DNA of 56,929 nucleotides. Origin: Candidatus Nanopelagicales bacterium. Its GTDB lineage: Bacteria > Actinomycetota > Actinomycetes > S36-B12. The notes under the pieces were generated by a model, which saw only the letters and a list, made by a program, of their open reading frames with translations, was not told the origin of the DNA and searched no databases. How positions within the stretch are numbered: position 1 is the stretch's first letter; every line of letters starts with the position of its first letter. The DNA lies in the NCBI GenBank assembly GCA_030726915.1, contig JANRCR010000034.1:1-56929 (forward strand), written 5' to 3'. Below, piece by piece: positions 17,960 to 26,059 of this stretch. The translations under genes were made by a program, and so were the position numbers.

Positions 17960-20410
17960 TCAGCCACGCACCCGAGCACGCTCGGGGTCATAGAAGGGGG
18001 CGAATTGCACGGTAGCGGGGAAGGTGTGTCCATTGACGACCACCTCGAAGCCACCACTGGCGAGCCACTCCGCCGTAACTCCCTCGACGTTATCGAGCGT
18101 CGCGAGTCCTACCGAACGACCCAGGGTGTGGCCGAAGCCGCCCACCTGGAGATGCCCGACACGCACACCGTCCTTGAACACCGGCTCACTCCCGTGCAGG
18201 AGGGGTGTCGGATCATCCACACGCAAGGGCACGAGGCGACTAGAGCGGTCCGTGCGTACATCCGCTAGGGCAGCCTTGCCGCGGAAGTCCACCGGCTTAT
18301 CCCAGGCGACCGCAAAGGCGAGCCCCGCCGAGACGGGTGTATCCGTCACGTCGATGTCGACTCCGAAGTCGCGATAGGCCTTCTCCAGCCTGAGCCCATG
18401 CATCGCCGCAAGACCCACGGGCCGCAATCCCAGATCTCCACCGGCACTCTCCAGCGTCTGCCACACCGACACCGCCTGATCGCTCGGGATGAGCAACTCA
18501 AAGCCGAGCTCGCCCACGTAGGTGACCCGCAGCGCGCGGATCCGTGAGTACCCGATCTCGATGTCCCGGGATGTGAGATAGGGGAACGCCGCTTCCGACA
18601 GATCATCAGGACTCACTCGCTGGAGCAGCTCCCGCGATTTGGGCCCCTGGATGGTGAGCAGACAGTACGCCGCGGTCATGTCCGTGACCGTGGCAAACTC
18701 ACCAGCGCGCACCTCGTCATGCAGCATGCGCTCCACGCGCCGATGTGTCACATCCGACACGATCACCATGAAGCGGTCGGCAGCAAGGCACGTCACCGTG
18801 AGGTCGGCGACGATGCCGCCACGCTCATTGCACCACTGGGTGTAGACGATTCCGCCGATGTCGCCGACAACGGCGTTGGCGCTCAACCGGTCGAGGATCA
18901 TCGCTGCATCCGGGCCCTGGACAAGGAATTTCGACATCAGGGTCATGTCCATGGCCCCGACAGCCTCACGGACCGTGCGATGCTCCTCGGCCACCCACGG
19001 CGACCAGAAGCCGCGCTCCCACGTCCACGGAATATCCCGCTCCATCTCGCCCTCGGGATAGAACCACTCGACGTACTCCCAGCCGGCGGAGTCGGCGAAG
19101 TGTGCACGATGGGCAACCCATATGTCATGCAGTGGGGAGCGCCGAATGCCGCGAGCGGAGTGATTGTGGAACGTCGGATATCCCCCGTCACCAAAGAGCA
19201 CCCCGAGTTGCTCGACGATGCGCTCAGACCGGAAGCGCTGGGAATTCTCGTGAGGCATGCCGCGCTCGATTGTGTAGCCGGCGATGTCGACCGGGCACAC
19301 ACCATCGAGGATCCACTGCGCCATCAAACTGCCCACCCCGCCACCGAGCAGGATGCCGACCGAGTTGAGGCCGGCAGCGATCCAGAGACCCTCCACTTCC
19401 GGCGCGGGGCCGAGCAGGGGCGCCGCATCAGCGGTGAAGCTCTCCGGGCCACAGAAGAAGGTGCGCACACCGGCATCGGCGAGCGATGGGATGCGCTGCA
19501 TGGCCGCCTCCAGATGTGGCGTCATTCGCTCCCAGTCCGGCGGGATCGTGCCGAAGGCGAAGTCGTCGGGAGCGCCCTCCGGATGCCACCCGGCCGCCAC
19601 CGGCTCGAAGAGACCGACGAGCATGCCGCCACCCTCCTCGCGGAAGTAGCCGTAGCAATCGAGGTCTTCGATGATGGGGAGGTCCCGGTGCACACCCTCC
19701 ATCGGTTCCGTGAGCAGGTAGTAGTGCTCCGCGGCCTGCAGGGGTACATCCACACCGATTTTCGCGGCGAGTTGTCGGGTCCACAGCCCCGCGGCGAGAA
19801 CGACGGTCTCCGCCTCGACGGTGCCGTGATCGGTGACCACCCCGGTGATGCGATCACCCTCACGCAGAAAACCGGTGACGTGCACACCCTCCGCAATCGT
19901 GGCCCCTCGCATCTTGGCGCCCTTGGCCATCGCCGTCGCGACCCCCACCGGATCGGCGCGGCCCTCATCGGCGACGAATGAACCCCCGACGAGGTCATCG
20001 ATCTTGGCCAGCGGGAAGATCTCGGCGATCCGCTCCGGGGTGACGATCTCATTGGGTACGCCGAAGCCGACTTGGAAGTCACGTTCCCGCACGAGCGTCT
20101 CCATGCGCGCCGGGGTCGTCGCGACGGACAGGTGGCCGACGGGTCGAAATCCGGTCGAGTGACCGGTCTCTGCTTCCAGGCGCTCATACAGATCCCGCGA
20201 ATATCGGCACATCCATATGGAGGTTTCATCATGGAAGCCGGCGCTCGTGATGAGCCCTGCCGCGTGCCAGGTCGTGCCCGCGGTGAGGGCGTGTTTCTCT
20301 ACGAGCAGGACGTCAGTCACTCCCAGTTGGGTGAGGTGATAGGCGATCGAGCAACCGATCACACCACCCCCCACGATGACGACCTGGGCCCGGGTGGGCA
20401 GCGTGTCCAC
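17960..20410 (-). CDS. Dimethylglycine/sarcosine dehydrogenase-like flavoprotein with GcvT domain
   Basis: 816-residue, two-module enzyme. Residues 1-~370 are a DAO-type FAD oxidoreductase with VVIVGGGVIGCSIAYHL at 10-26 and TTWHAAGL near residue 50, whose His corresponds to the one that binds FAD covalently in dimethylglycine dehydrogenase. An FAO_M linker and GCV_T plus GCV_T_C domains follow, which hand the released formaldehyde to tetrahydrofolate. The reaction is oxidative N-demethylation of a secondary or tertiary amine acid. The GTG start is fixed by AGGAGG at 20420-20415. It is the last gene behind potD-potB-potC, which points to an imported N-methylated substrate. DMGDH and sarcosine dehydrogenase cannot be separated by eye. 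Confidence 0.88.
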   Translation of the reverse strand: MDTLPTRAQVVIVGGGVIGCSIAYHLTQLGVTDVLLVEKHALTAGTTWHAAGLITSAGFHDETSIWMCRYSRDLYERLEAETGHSTGFRPVGHLSVATTPARMETLVRERDFQVGFGVPNEIVTPERIAEIFPLAKIDDLVGGSFVADEGRADPVGVATAMAKGAKMRGATIAEGVHVTGFLREGDRITGVVTDHGTVEAETVVLAAGLWTRQLAAKIGVDVPLQAAEHYYLLTEPMEGVHRDLPIIEDLDCYGYFREEGGGMLVGLFEPVAAGWHPEGAPDDFAFGTIPPDWERMTPHLEAAMQRIPSLADAGVRTFFCGPESFTADAAPLLGPAPEVEGLWIAAGLNSVGILLGGGVGSLMAQWILDGVCPVDIAGYTIERGMPHENSQRFRSERIVEQLGVLFGDGGYPTFHNHSARGIRRSPLHDIWVAHRAHFADSAGWEYVEWFYPEGEMERDIPWTWERGFWSPWVAEEHRTVREAVGAMDMTLMSKFLVQGPDAAMILDRLSANAVVGDIGGIVYTQWCNERGGIVADLTVTCLAADRFMVIVSDVTHRRVERMLHDEVRAGEFATVTDMTAAYCLLTIQGPKSRELLQRVSPDDLSEAAFPYLTSRDIEIGYSRIRALRVTYVGELGFELLIPSDQAVSVWQTLESAGGDLGLRPVGLAAMHGLRLEKAYRDFGVDIDVTDTPVSAGLAFAVAWDKPVDFRGKAALADVRTDRSSRLVPLRVDDPTPLLHGSEPVFKDGVRVGHLQVGGFGHTLGRSVGLATLDNVEGVTAEWLASGGFEVVVNGHTFPATVQFAPFYDPERARVRG

Positions 20411-20478
20411 TATTCCTCCTGTGTCGAATGCATCCTGGCGTAGAGCGATGTCCCGTCGTGGCCGAGCCTTGGGACGAG

Positions 20479-21402
20479 TTAGAGCGTGTTCGCAAATGTA
20501 CCGATATCGGTGTTTTCGCCCTGACGACGAGTCCACCGTCGATAGGCGAGCCATCCCATGACGATCACCAGCGCCGATACGACGAGGATAATCGTCGCCA
20601 TCGCATTGAGCGCTGGGGTCGGAGCGGCACGCGCGGTTTGGTAGATGCGCATCGATGTGGTCTCCGTCGAGGCATCCGAGGACAGGTAGCGGACAATGAC
20701 GAAGTCATCCAGCACATCGGCGAAAACCAAAATGGCGCTCACCAGAATCGCCGGGAAAAGCATGGGCAGGATGATCCGGCGTACGGCACCGATGGCACTG
20801 GCCCCCAGGTCTCGCGCGGCTTCCTCGTAGTGGGCACCGATGGTGAGCAGTCGAGCTCGACAGATGACGATGGGGTAGGCCAACTGGAAGGTCACCAGGC
20901 CAATAATCTGGGCCGTGGTCCCTAACCCAAAGGGTGTGGCGAGGAACGTCACCATGAAGAGCAGGCCGATCGCCAGGGCAATCTCGGGGATGACGAAGGT
21001 GATGAGAGCCAGGAAGTTTGCTCCCGCAGGGATCCGCCCGCGCCATCGGTCCAGGGCCAGAGCGAAGAGCACTCCAATCGGGACCGTGATGAGCGTCGCC
21101 ACGATGGCCAGCAGGACCGTGTGCGTCAGCGCCGTCCGAATGGAGGGGTCATTGAGGACCGATCCGTTGGGATCCCAGGTGTACCAGCGTGTGGAGAATC
21201 CCTGCCACGTGCTCCGCGAGCGGCCCGCATTGAAGGAGAAGAGCACCGTGATGGCCACGGGCACCAGGGCCCAGAGCAGGTAGACGGCGGTGATGGCCCC
21301 GAGACCGTAGGCACGCGCCCCCGATGTCCCACGCAGGCCGCGACGGCGGCGTCCCTGCGCCTCCTCGAGGATCGCCTCGGCGGGCGCCGCTGAGATTGTC
21401 AT
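20479..21402 (-). CDS. potC: ABC transporter permease, PotC/spermidine-putrescine class
   Basis: 307-residue inner-membrane permease with six helices. The EAA loop is EEAARDLGASAIGAVRRIILP, which docks on the ATPase. Its ATG overlaps the PotB stop by four nt (ATGA). The family imports polyamines, but close paralogues take up betaines and other cationic amino acid derivatives; the neighbouring demethylases favour such a substrate (inference). The downstream dehydrogenase gene follows after 68 nt. Confidence 0.9.
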   Translation of the reverse strand: MTISAAPAEAILEEAQGRRRRGLRGTSGARAYGLGAITAVYLLWALVPVAITVLFSFNAGRSRSTWQGFSTRWYTWDPNGSVLNDPSIRTALTHTVLLAIVATLITVPIGVLFALALDRWRGRIPAGANFLALITFVIPEIALAIGLLFMVTFLATPFGLGTTAQIIGLVTFQLAYPIVICRARLLTIGAHYEEAARDLGASAIGAVRRIILPMLFPAILVSAILVFADVLDDFVIVRYLSSDASTETTSMRIYQTARAAPTPALNAMATIILVVSALVIVMGWLAYRRWTRRQGENTDIGTFANTL

Positions 21403-22295
21403 GAGCGCACCTCCGCTTTGGCATTCGTTCGCGTGTACCAAATCATCGGGATGAGCAGCACGAGGAGGACGAGGATCAGCAGGGCGCCAGCCTGCCCCGA
21501 CTGTCCCGGTGTCGCAATCGAGAGATTAATGAGGTTGCCAATCATCGATGTGTTCGGTGACTTCGACAGCATGTCGGACGTGAAGTAGTCCCCCATCATC
21601 GGCAGTGAGATGAGCAGTGTCCCCGCGACGATGCCGGGAATGCTCATGGGCAGGATCACGCGACGGAAGAGGTCGAAGCCGCTGGCACCAAGATCACGTG
21701 CAGCTTCAAGAAGACTCGGACTGATCCGGTCCAGCGCGGCGAACAGGGGGAGCAGCATGTAGGGCACGTAGCCGTATATGAGCCCCATGACCACGGTGAA
21801 TGGATTGCCGCTGAGCCAATTGATCTCGACCGGCACCAGTCCGCCCAGGGTGACAATCGTGTTGACGAGGCCATCCGGCTGGAGCAGATTGATCCAGGCC
21901 AGCATGCGCATCATGTACGAGATAAAGAATGGCGCAACGAGGAGGGCCAGGACCAGGCCGCGATACTGCCCCGCGTACCGAGCCGTGAAGTATGCGACGG
22001 GGAAGGAAATCACCAGGCACGCCGCGACCGCGATCGCGACGTACATGAACGTGCGCAGCACCGCGGGCAGATAGAAGTTGTTGGGACCAAACAGTCGATC
22101 CCAGACGACCTGCACCTGGCTGAATTGCCACTCCAGCGGATTCCAAATGGGGATCGGTGAGCGGAAGACCGGGTCTACTGTGCCGAAGGACACACACAGA
22201 ACGACGTAAAATGGGACGAGAAAGAAGAGGACGATCCATACCATCGCTGGGAGGCCAAGAGTCGGCCAGAGGAATCGCGTGGAGCGATCTCCCAC
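21399..22295 (-). CDS. potB: ABC transporter permease, PotB class
   Basis: 298 residues, six transmembrane helices. EAA loop LEAARDLGASGFDLFRRVILP. The segment LVAPFFISYMMRMLAWINLL is typical of PotB. It starts with GTG one nt after the potD stop (TGACGTG). Together with PotC it forms the membrane channel for the PotD-like binding protein. Confidence 0.9.
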   Translation of the reverse strand: MGDRSTRFLWPTLGLPAMVWIVLFFLVPFYVVLCVSFGTVDPVFRSPIPIWNPLEWQFSQVQVVWDRLFGPNNFYLPAVLRTFMYVAIAVAACLVISFPVAYFTARYAGQYRGLVLALLVAPFFISYMMRMLAWINLLQPDGLVNTIVTLGGLVPVEINWLSGNPFTVVMGLIYGYVPYMLLPLFAALDRISPSLLEAARDLGASGFDLFRRVILPMSIPGIVAGTLLISLPMMGDYFTSDMLSKSPNTSMIGNLINLSIATPGQSGQAGALLILVLLVLLIPMIWYTRTNAKAEVRS

Positions 22296-22296
22296 G

Positions 22297-23589
22297 TCAC
22301 GCCCCGGCCTTAAACTGCTGCCAGATCGCTTGATATTCGGCCTCTACCTCGGGCGGAAGCTCCAGGACGGGGTAGCCGGCGACGAACCACTCCGGGAGGA
22401 CCACCGCCTCCTTGAGGTTGTCCGGGATGTAGCCATCGGCCACCATCGTCTCGGGCGTGAGCATCGTGAGCGGCGGCTGGTAGCCCACCCACGAGAAATT
22501 CTTCAGGGATACGTCGTTGCCGAGCATGAAGTTGACGAAGTGGTGTGCGAGGACGGGATTCTCGCCCCCCTTGAGGACGCACATGAAATCGTTGTTGACC
22601 AGACCCTGACCGTCCGGCGGGCTCCAGTAGCGCAGGACGGAGGGATCGACGCCTTCAGGCATGTAGTACTGCCCCGTGATCATGTCTCCCGACCAGCACT
22701 GCGACAGCGAAAGGACCCCCTCGGGAATGTCCGTGTAGCCGCTGATGGTGACGCGGGGCTGACTGAGCGAGAGCATCTCCAGCATGGCGTCACGAGTGGC
22801 ACCCAGGACTGCGGGATCAGCTGTATTCACATCTGTGCCGCCATCGCGGAGGATCGTCATCCCGATCACCTCGCGGTCATCGTCGAGAACCGCGATCTCA
22901 CCGGCGTACTTGGTGTCCCAGAAGACGTCGTATGGATTGGGGCGCGCGCCGATGTCCTCGGGGATGAGATCGCTTCGCCAGCCGATTCCGGTTGTGTAGA
23001 CGACGTAGGGGACGGTGTACTGCCACTCCTGGTCGTACCAGGGATTTTGGAATTCCTCCCACACGTTGGTGATGTTGTCGATGTAGTCGTGGTTGAGGGG
23101 ACGAATCAGGTCGCCGTAGACCAGGCGTCCGATGTAGTTGTAGGACAGGAAGGTGACGTCGTAGGGACTACTGCCGCCGCGGATCTTCGTGAGCGCCTCG
23201 GGGTAATCGTTGAACGTCGAGACCTCCACCGTGACGTTGTAGTCGGCGTACTCCTTCTGGAAGTCCTTGACGACCGCCTTGTCGAGGTAGTCGGGGTAGT
23301 TGTAGATGCGCAGCGTCGCGTTGGCCTCCGGCTCCAGGCCCGACGCGATCGGCTCATTGCCGGGATTGATCGGCCACTTGATCGGATTTTGGGGAGAGGC
23401 GATGGGGATCCCGCCGGGGCTCGGTGCTGCGGAGCCCGAGGCGGAGCCGCCAGCCGAGGTCGCACCCGTCGGTCCACTCAGCGGTTGGTCTCGCGCGCAG
23501 GCCGCGAGTGCCCAGGCACCGGGGAGTGCGAGCGCGGAGGCCTGCAGAAGGCGGCGCCGAGACACAGGCTTGCGAGGGGACGGGGCCAT
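22297..23589 (-). CDS. potD: ABC transporter substrate-binding lipoprotein, PotD class
   Basis: 430-residue periplasmic-type binding protein anchored to the membrane. The N-terminus combines a twin-arginine-like motif (SRRRLLQ) with the lipobox LAAC (Cys at about residue 31), suggesting Tat export and lipidation, followed by a Gly/Ser/Ala tether. The mature domain has polyamine-binding-type segments such as LRIYNYPDYL and DVTFLSYNYIGRL. The start MAPSPRKPVSRRR has GAGGAA ahead of it; upstream in-frame ATGs exist but lack good sites. First gene of the operon, divergent from potA across 129 nt. Confidence 0.9.
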   Translation of the reverse strand: MAPSPRKPVSRRRLLQASALALPGAWALAACARDQPLSGPTGATSAGGSASGSAAPSPGGIPIASPQNPIKWPINPGNEPIASGLEPEANATLRIYNYPDYLDKAVVKDFQKEYADYNVTVEVSTFNDYPEALTKIRGGSSPYDVTFLSYNYIGRLVYGDLIRPLNHDYIDNITNVWEEFQNPWYDQEWQYTVPYVVYTTGIGWRSDLIPEDIGARPNPYDVFWDTKYAGEIAVLDDDREVIGMTILRDGGTDVNTADPAVLGATRDAMLEMLSLSQPRVTISGYTDIPEGVLSLSQCWSGDMITGQYYMPEGVDPSVLRYWSPPDGQGLVNNDFMCVLKGGENPVLAHHFVNFMLGNDVSLKNFSWVGYQPPLTMLTPETMVADGYIPDNLKEAVVLPEWFVAGYPVLELPPEVEAEYQAIWQQFKAGA

Positions 23590-23666
23590 GGCAGATTCCT
23601 CAACTTCCATCGGGAGCGAACTCTCACCCCCTAGACTGAGCCACCGTTCAACATTCCGCAAGCACT

Positions 23667-23674
23667 TTGATCAA
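23667..23674. promoter_or_regulatory. Palindrome TTGATCAA in the potD/potA intergenic region
   Basis: An 8-bp perfect palindrome, slightly extended as ACTTTGATCAAGT, in the only non-coding DNA shared by the divergent transporter units. It is a candidate regulator or promoter element. It does not match the TetR operator found further downstream. Confidence 0.3.
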
Positions 23675-23689
23675 GTCGCAGGAGGTAAT

Positions 23690-23722
23690 GTGTTTCGCCG
23701 GTTAAGGAACGTGCACCGGTGA
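23690..23722 (+). CDS. Possible 10-codon leader peptide before potA
   Basis: A perfect AGGAGG (23680-23685) lies four nt before GTG 23690, which opens a 10-codon frame MFRRLRNVHR ending in TGA at 23720-23722. That stop overlaps the potA GTG start (GTGA), so ribosomes finishing the leader could re-initiate at potA. The leader contains TTA, a leucine codon that is rare in high-GC actinomycetes. Alternatively the AGGAGG is fortuitous and potA uses AAGGAA at 23704-23709. Confidence 0.3.
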   Translation: MFRRLRNVHR

Positions 23723-24801
23723 AGGGCGGCAGCCTTCAACTCTTGAGTCTGCACAAGTCCTACGGTGACGTGCCCGCGGTCCGCGGCATTGACCTCAATA
23801 TCGCGGCGGGTGAATTTTTTAGCCTGTTGGGGCCCTCCGGGTGCGGCAAGACGACCACACTTCGCATGATCGCCGGGTTTGAGACACCAACGTCGGGTGA
23901 GATTCGCATCGATGGGGATGACGTCTCTCGAATCCCCGCCAATGACCGCCCCGTCAACACGGTCTTCCAAAATTATGCCCTCTTTCCCTTCATGACCGTG
24001 GAGGACAATGTGGCCTTCGGGCTGCGCTACCAAAAGGTGGGAAAGGCGGACGGCAAGCGCAAGGTGGCCGAGTCCCTCGACATGGTGCGCATGGGTCAAT
24101 ACGCGAAGCGGCGCCCGGGCCAACTCTCCGGAGGTCAACAACAGCGCGTGGCGTTGGCGCGTGCCATTGTGCTCGGCCCTCGGGTGCTCCTCCTGGACGA
24201 ACCACTCGGCGCCCTCGATGCCAAACTGCGCAAAACTCTCCAGGTCGAGTTGAAGTCACTCCAGGAGTCCCTCGGCATCACCTTCGTCTACGTCACCCAT
24301 GATCAAGAGGAAGCCCTGACCATGTCCGACCGCATGGCCGTCATGGCCGGGGGCCAGGTGGAACAGGTGGGCACCCCCGCCGAGGTCTACGAATCACCAT
24401 CCACGGCCTACGTGGCCGACTTCCTGGGCAGCGCCAATGTCTTGACTGTCGAGATCATCAACTCCGATAGCGCTGGGCAGACGACCTTCCGCCTGGGGGC
24501 CGACACTCTGTCCTGCCGCGGGGGCGGCATCGACGGCACAGATGCGCGCCTCGTGATCCGCCCGGAGCGACTCCTGCTCGAACCACCCCCGGAAGACGCG
24601 GGCACGCTGGAGGGCACCGTCGTTCGCACCGTTTACCAGGGACCCACGACCGATGTCATCGTGCGACTGTCCAGCGGTGATGAGTTGGTCGTTCGCCGAC
24701 CGAGTGAGCGTGTGGGTCAGCACAGCACTGGTGAGCAGGTGACCGTTCACTGTCGAGCCGACGCCATGCGGCTCCTGCCGCCCGGCGCACTCGCTGACTG
24801 A
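23719..24801 (+). CDS. potA: ABC transporter ATP-binding protein, PotA class
   Basis: 360-residue ATPase that powers the PotBCD importer encoded divergently. Walker A GPSGCGKT, Q-loop VFQNYALFP, signature LSGGQQQRVALARAI, Walker B VLLLDEPLGALD and the switch His in YVTHDQEEAL are all present. The C-terminal ~110 residues form the TOBE regulatory domain of the CUT1/MOI group. The GTG start overlaps the end of a possible leader peptide. The gene is convergent with the Rieske oxygenase, 26 nt away. Confidence 0.93.
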   Translation: MKGGSLQLLSLHKSYGDVPAVRGIDLNIAAGEFFSLLGPSGCGKTTTLRMIAGFETPTSGEIRIDGDDVSRIPANDRPVNTVFQNYALFPFMTVEDNVAFGLRYQKVGKADGKRKVAESLDMVRMGQYAKRRPGQLSGGQQQRVALARAIVLGPRVLLLDEPLGALDAKLRKTLQVELKSLQESLGITFVYVTHDQEEALTMSDRMAVMAGGQVEQVGTPAEVYESPSTAYVADFLGSANVLTVEIINSDSAGQTTFRLGADTLSCRGGGIDGTDARLVIRPERLLLEPPPEDAGTLEGTVVRTVYQGPTTDVIVRLSSGDELVVRRPSERVGQHSTGEQVTVHCRADAMRLLPPGALAD

Positions 24802-24827
24802 GGGGTCTATGCGTACGTGACGGTCGG

Positions 24828-26012
24828 TCAGGCGCTAGCTGGCTCCTGCACCGCGCTCAGGGGCTGCCCAAGGTAGCCGCGGGCCACCATCGTCACGAAC
24901 TGATAGATCGCATCCTCATCGGGCGACAGCGGGCCTGGCTCGGCAAAACCACTGTCGAGTCCACGCTGCACCGACTCGCAGGCACCCCAGTCCTCACGGT
25001 TGGTGATGTCCCAGAAGTCCATGGCGTACGCCGGATTGAAGCCCGGCTTGTCGAGCGCCTCCGGTGGGAATGCCCACTGGCACTCCACCCACGTCTCGCG
25101 AGCCGAGAGCGGCACCATGCGATGCGTCATGACGTAGTCGGGATGCAGGCTCACCAACAGGTTGGGGAAGATCCCGATGTAGTCAATACGCCGCTGCTCC
25201 ACCTCACTGAGCCCCGGGATAAAGACGCCGTCGCTGTGTCCATCCAGGGACATCGTGACGGCATGGGGGCGCAGGTCTTGCCAGCCACCGACCCACGCGC
25301 CAGAGCTCGGCGCCCAGTTTTCGCCACTCTCCGGGGGGCTCACCTGGCATAGCTCGGGGTGAATCGAGGTGCAGTGGTAGCACTCCTGATAGTTCTCGAT
25401 CGCGATCTTCCAGTTGGCCTGGATAACGTATTCATGTCGGCCCTGGACCACGAGGCGCTCCGGTGCGTACGGCGCGATGCGCTCCTCCAGCCCGGATACA
25501 TGCCTGGAGAGCGGGCCAGCGAGACCGGAGATGTCCAGGAAGATCCAGCCGTGCCACTCCTCCACCGTGATCGGGCGGAGGGGGAAATCGGCCATATCGA
25601 AAGTGCCAAAACCGCCGTAGCCCGCCGCGCTGAAGAGTTCACCGTCGAGTTTGTAGGACCAGGAGTGATAGGGGCAGGTGATGGCCCGGGCCTTGGTTGA
25701 CGAACCACACGGCAGGAGCTCATGTCCACGATGTCGACAGGTGTTGGCGAAGGCACGCAGCGTGCTGTCATCTCCTCGCACCAGCAGGACGGTCGTGTCG
25801 CCCACCTTGTCGGCGCGCTGCATCCCGGGCTCAGCCAATTCATCACTTCGACCTATGCACTGCCAGCCACGGAAAAAGTTCTCCTGCTCCCAGGCAAACA
25901 CCTCATCGGAGGTGTACGACGCAACAGGGAGCATGCGGCTATCGCCAAAGGGAGCTAGTGACCGAGCGAGAGCATCGGCGGCAACGGGGGCCTTGGTAAA
26001 GGTTCTGGTCAT
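24828..26012 (-). CDS. Rieske non-heme iron oxygenase, glycine-betaine-monooxygenase (GbcA)-like
   Basis: 394 residues. The Rieske [2Fe-2S] ligands are C92, H94, C113 and H116 (CRHRGH ... CPYHSW). The mononuclear iron site uses H213 and H218 in ENYQECYHCTSIHPE, with a carboxylate probably supplied near MDFWDITNREDW. This subgroup demethylates quaternary ammonium carboxylates (glycine betaine, stachydrine) or cleaves carnitine. Electrons need a ferredoxin reductase (GbcB type) that is not in this window. It follows the acyl-CoA synthetase by 47 nt and probably belongs to the ACAD-synthetase-Rieske operon. Confidence 0.88.
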   Translation of the reverse strand: MTRTFTKAPVAADALARSLAPFGDSRMLPVASYTSDEVFAWEQENFFRGWQCIGRSDELAEPGMQRADKVGDTTVLLVRGDDSTLRAFANTCRHRGHELLPCGSSTKARAITCPYHSWSYKLDGELFSAAGYGGFGTFDMADFPLRPITVEEWHGWIFLDISGLAGPLSRHVSGLEERIAPYAPERLVVQGRHEYVIQANWKIAIENYQECYHCTSIHPELCQVSPPESGENWAPSSGAWVGGWQDLRPHAVTMSLDGHSDGVFIPGLSEVEQRRIDYIGIFPNLLVSLHPDYVMTHRMVPLSARETWVECQWAFPPEALDKPGFNPAYAMDFWDITNREDWGACESVQRGLDSGFAEPGPLSPDEDAIYQFVTMVARGYLGQPLSAVQEPASA

Positions 26013-26059
26013 GACACCATCATAGGCACATCAATGCTTTTCGGCAGGTACCTGGTGCT

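Noticed and set aside
17960-20410. Complete glycine-betaine to glycine pathway
   Set aside because: A GbcA-like oxygenase and a DMGDH-like enzyme are present, but no reductase GbcB and no separate sarcosine oxidase are in the window; the substrate is left open.
24802-24827. Terminator between convergent potA and the Rieske gene
   Set aside because: Only weak, short inverted repeats (for example GTACGT); no stable hairpin seen.
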